Of a DNA stretch of 64,000 nucleotides, positions 60,901-64,000 are shown one piece after another. How positions within the stretch are numbered: position 1 is the first letter of the stretch; the number at the start of each line of letters is the position of its first letter. Under the pieces are notes generated by a model that saw nothing but the letters and a program-made list of their open reading frames with translations, searched no databases and was not told the DNA's origin. Source of the DNA: Poa pratensis (lineage: Eukaryota > Streptophyta > Magnoliopsida > Poales > Poaceae); the NCBI GenBank assembly GCA_947311845.1, contig CAMZMU010000062.1:48810842-48874841 (forward strand), in the 5' to 3' direction. The translations under genes and the position numbers were made by a program.

Positions 60901-63728
60901 TAGTGAATGCTTGACGAAACAACACAACAGGAATCACAGCAAGGTACCTTTACACAGTCACCGATTACATGAGCATCCTCATCCGGTGCAAACTCGGTCC
61001 TTCCTGAGATAAAACAAAAATAGGTGCAAAAGTTGTTCCAGTGAAATGAAACTTCCAAACCAGAAACACCACCAATTGAAAATCACACTGTCAAATACGA
61101 ATTACTGTAAAACCTTGCTCATATTCATTCATTCTTCTGTCAACCTCCTCCACATCTGCAGCCTGGCGTAAAATTCCCTCTACCTTTATCCCTGCAAGAA
61201 AATGTCACATTTGCTGTTGAATGTATAGATTGGGTGGTGAGGCAGCATGCTGCCATACAAAAAGTAAAATGCAGTCACATCCAAGCATTGGTGCTACTAA
61301 AATCTCTTTAGCCCTACCATGTTTCTCAAGAAAACACAAAGCTTTTTCAAGAAAAGAGGGGCTGCCATCAATATCTTCTAGTGCAAGAAGAATTGGCCTA
61401 CCAACAACCAAGGATTTAATAGGCCTCTTCTCTCTCCCTACAGCCATCAAAGGAAGGTATGGAAAAGGAAAAGTCAGATATTGAGTTTGTGATGACAAAT
61501 AGTAAATCATATCATAGCGTGTGGAACCAACAATTTGGAGCTGCTCCTTCATATGGATCTGTTGTGTCATTACGAAAAATCCCATTATGCCCTATCACGA
61601 GAGCTGCATTTGGAGCCTGTGCAAGAGCTTCTTCCAATGCTGTTTTCCACTCAAATAGATCTTCATATGTTTCTGCCTGTGTTAAGAATGGCTGGTGCTT
61701 TTATTACCTCTTGAAGGAGCCTTAAAAGGCATAAACCTTGCATTTTCTCAAGTGGGTCTACTAAGTCAAATGAAAAATATATGTACCTTCAAGGTGAAAG
61801 CACGACCATCACGGCCATCTGGAAATAGAACAGTCAACAACTTCTTGTCTTCCCTGACCACGACACTGAGAACAAGAAAAAAATGTTAGTACGAAATCGT
61901 GCAAGATACACTAAAAAGGAAAAACCAACAGACATTTTTCACTTCTCGTGAAAAACATTTAATACAACAATCTTTGTGTAAAATGCGCCAAATGATTAAC
62001 CACGGATAATGTATATGAGACACATACCTCCCAGAATTGTTCAAATCAATTCCCCCCAAAGTAAGGTTCACTTCACCACCTCTCTGGGGCAATGTATTCT
62101 ACAAAGTTAAGAACAAGCATTTGTCAATGAACTGAGAACTAAGTCGTAATATGGGCCATGAATGAAAAAAAAAAGTATTCCACAAAACCTCAATTACGGT
62201 ATAACATAGGGGAAAGGCAAGAATAAGCAAGTTTATATAGCTAAAGTTCAAGCACTGCAAAGAGCAAACATAACTCGACTTTTAAAGTAAAGGAACACGT
62301 AAAGTTGGTTGAAACCAAAAGAAAAAAAACAAGCTGCAACTACCCCAAGCAACCAATGCTAAGAAGATGTTACTGAGGTTTGAACTGAAAAGAGCAAAGT
62401 TCAAGTAGTAGTTCTGCTCAGCGCTAAATTAAAAACACTGTATATTCACATATGATATTGATCCTAGTATACACGCATAAATGTCATGAAATAAGAAAAA
62501 ATGTTATAACATCAAACCAAACAAACATATATTGGCAGTGATCAAGAGATATTATTAAAGCATCAACAAGCTGAAGTGAAAAACAATATCTGGTCTGAAC
62601 AGTCTACTTGTGTGCTTTTTAGTAATATGTAATATTCATATTATGACCACAATAATAAAATACTAACAGGATCACTCTTGAAGAAAACCAGGGATGTTCG
62701 GGTGAGGATGAACCAGCGCTTTTTCCAAGATTTCCATCCAATTCCTGGAAATCATATGAAGCAAAACAAAAATATAAGTCGGGAAAATTCTTGTTTTCCT
62801 TTCAATGTTAAGAATGAAAAGATATAAGTCGGGAAAATTCTAGGAGCAAGTCCGTTGCTACAGAACCACGACAAAATTTAGTTGAAAAGATACTTGAAAA
62901 ATGTCGAGAGATTTGAAATAATCATGCATGTCCAGTAGGAATGTTAGATTGATTGTCAAGTCACAGGCTCCAACACAGAAAGCCCTTGTGATTTTGTCGA
63001 AGAAAAATGCTAGTCCATTTCAAAAGCAAGATAATAGCATTATTTTTTGCATATTGCCTTATTGGTAGTGCTGAATATATCAGCATTTCTATAGGGGCCA
63101 AGATACATATAATAACGAGTTAAGGATTGTGGATTGATGATCTGATGGTCACTATAGTTCTAAGTAAATGGACCGCCGCCACCAATTGAAATCCTTATAG
63201 AAGTAAATGGCAACCATGATCCAGCTGACCATATGGTTCATCTGGAAGCATCAGAATTCTGAGCTTATAATCGCACACCTGTTCATACATATTCAGGCGG
63301 AAGCAAGGTCTTGGGCAACAGCAGGGTTGCAGCAGATCCTAATAGGTGTGGCAGAATTATGTGGTGTTGTATCGGGGTTAGGCTTGTAATTATGAACTCT
63401 TCTTTTTAAAAATGAAACAAGAATTTTGCGTTCTCTCAAGGGAGAGCGACATACAAGCAACTCGGCAAGGTCTAGTCCCATCCTATTTTTGTTATTGACA
63501 TAGCGAAAATCCAGTATCATCGTCCATGAAATTGATATGTTTTAGCTGCGCAAACAATGCATCCTTCTTGACTATGTAAATACTTCAACTAGAAACTTAT
63601 GGATGTCTGATTTGCCTAAAGTAAAATAAGTTAAGCAACACCGGTCTAAAAAGGATAGAAGATAAATAATGTGTGAAGCAGATAATTTTACCTTTGGATG
63701 ATATGAAGAGAGGTCCACTCTTAAATAC
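54928..63728 (-). CDS. REN1-like: PH-RhoGAP protein of the REN1/PHGAP class, 21 exons, 5' end outside window
   Basis: A ROP GTPase-activating protein that switches off plant Rho GTPases. Exons (minus): 63692-63728, 62668-62744, 62028-62098, 61787-61865, 61532-61676, 61318-61437, 61114-61191, 60948-61003, 60783-60852, 59955-60042, 59450-59693, 59103-59312, 57993-58313, 57727-57776, 57052-57112, 56885-56968, 56582-56695, 56339-56505, 55593-55662, 55200-55382, 54928-55116. All splice phases close and give 837 residues to TAG at 54928. The PH domain starts VFKSGPLFISSK and GIGWKSWKKRWFILTRTSLV. The RhoGAP domain has the arginine finger in EGILRQAADVEEV (Arg codon at 61168-61166) and NRMTPSAVAACMAPLLLRPL. 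An acidic linker, coiled coils (LERRKQALHERRLVLEQD) and the conserved C-terminal STLVELTTRLDFFKERRSQL follow. Only the N-terminal leader is missing. Confidence 0.93.
60259..60380. mobile_element. Stowaway MITE in a RhoGAP intron
   Basis: 122 bp with CTCCCTCCATTCCAAAATAC at the left end and AAGTATTTTTGAATGGAGGGAG inverted at the right. TA at 60257-60258 and 60381-60382. In the intron between exons 60042 and 60783. Confidence 0.9.
63200..63430 (+). mobile_element. LINE 3' fragment in a RhoGAP intron
   Basis: The plus strand reads a LINE ORF2 C-terminus-like segment (QLTIWFIWKHQNSELIIAHL then EARSWATAGL). It is followed by a T-rich then A-rich end near 63400. Inserted opposite to the host gene. 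No clear target duplication found. Confidence 0.5.
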
Positions 63729-64000
63729 CTGGTTATGGAGGCATTTTCATGTCAGAAATGTTATGACAAATGGCTCATAACAGTAAATACAAAAAAAAAG
63801 ATTTTAGAGACACGAAATGCTGCTATCCCAAATGCTTAAAATTCACTCAACTGGTACCCGCTAGCTAGATAAACATAACACAGGTAATGCAAACATACAC
63901 CTACACATCTGGTACAGCCCACGATGACCAAATCAAACCATGACAACTGTCTCCTTTTGAAACAGGTGTGGAAGCTCTCGAAATAACGAATGGATGTCCG

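Noticed and set aside
1..64000. CRISPR arrays, operons or bacterial defence genes
   Set aside because: Introns, TATA-type signals and plant retrotransposons show a plant nuclear sequence. The 23-bp array at 50-53 kb has no spacer structure.

Overview
The window is nuclear DNA of a grass of the wheat tribe (Triticeae; Triticum, Aegilops or a close relative). Three things support this: plant-type intron-rich genes, nested LTR retrotransposons with Triticeae-style termini, and Stowaway MITEs with the CTCCCTCCGT end. All element family names are from memory of sequence style, not from a search.

Layout. (1) 1-5555, + strand: the 3' half of a ferredoxin-dependent glutamate synthase gene, 17 exons, intact to its stop. 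(2) 6456-7445, - strand: a 3-exon gene for a 233-residue protein I do not recognise. (3) 7698-37252: one 29.6-kb nest of transposons, four elements deep in places. A small TIR element with TAA target duplications (C) sits in the promoter side of gene 2. An Athila-like LTR element (A, 8254-36208) is inside C. A Tat/RIRE2-like LTR element on the - strand (B, about 10154-22530) is inside the gag of A. An LTR element with a tRNA-Asp primer site (D, 27608-35141) is inside the 3' LTR of A. Target-site duplications at three junctions (TAA, CCGAG, GGCAC) fix the order. (4) 37253-40940: the displaced upstream DNA of gene 2, a second truncated copy of that upstream region, a foldback MITE and unrecognised DNA. 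(5) 41055-44608, + strand: a gene joining two MCAfunc/HeLo-like helical domains with a RIN4-type NOI motif between them. This is the most interesting object here. (6) 45538-48918, - strand: an F-box/LRR gene, probably frameshifted near its end, with a 304-bp TRIM retroelement in intron 1. (7) About 49470-52980: an unusual degenerate array built on a subunit of about 23 bp, punctuated by three copies of a 240-bp module. (8) 54928-63728 and beyond, - strand: 21 exons of a PH-RhoGAP gene of the REN1/PHGAP class, intact to its stop; the N-terminus lies outside the window.

Functionally the host genes are unrelated neighbours: plastid nitrogen assimilation, a possible immune guard/decoy-type protein, a possible ubiquitin-ligase adaptor and a ROP GTPase regulator. 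Exon boundaries were set by hand from GT/AG sites, reading phase and family knowledge. The phases close in every exon chain given for the glutamate synthase and RhoGAP genes.
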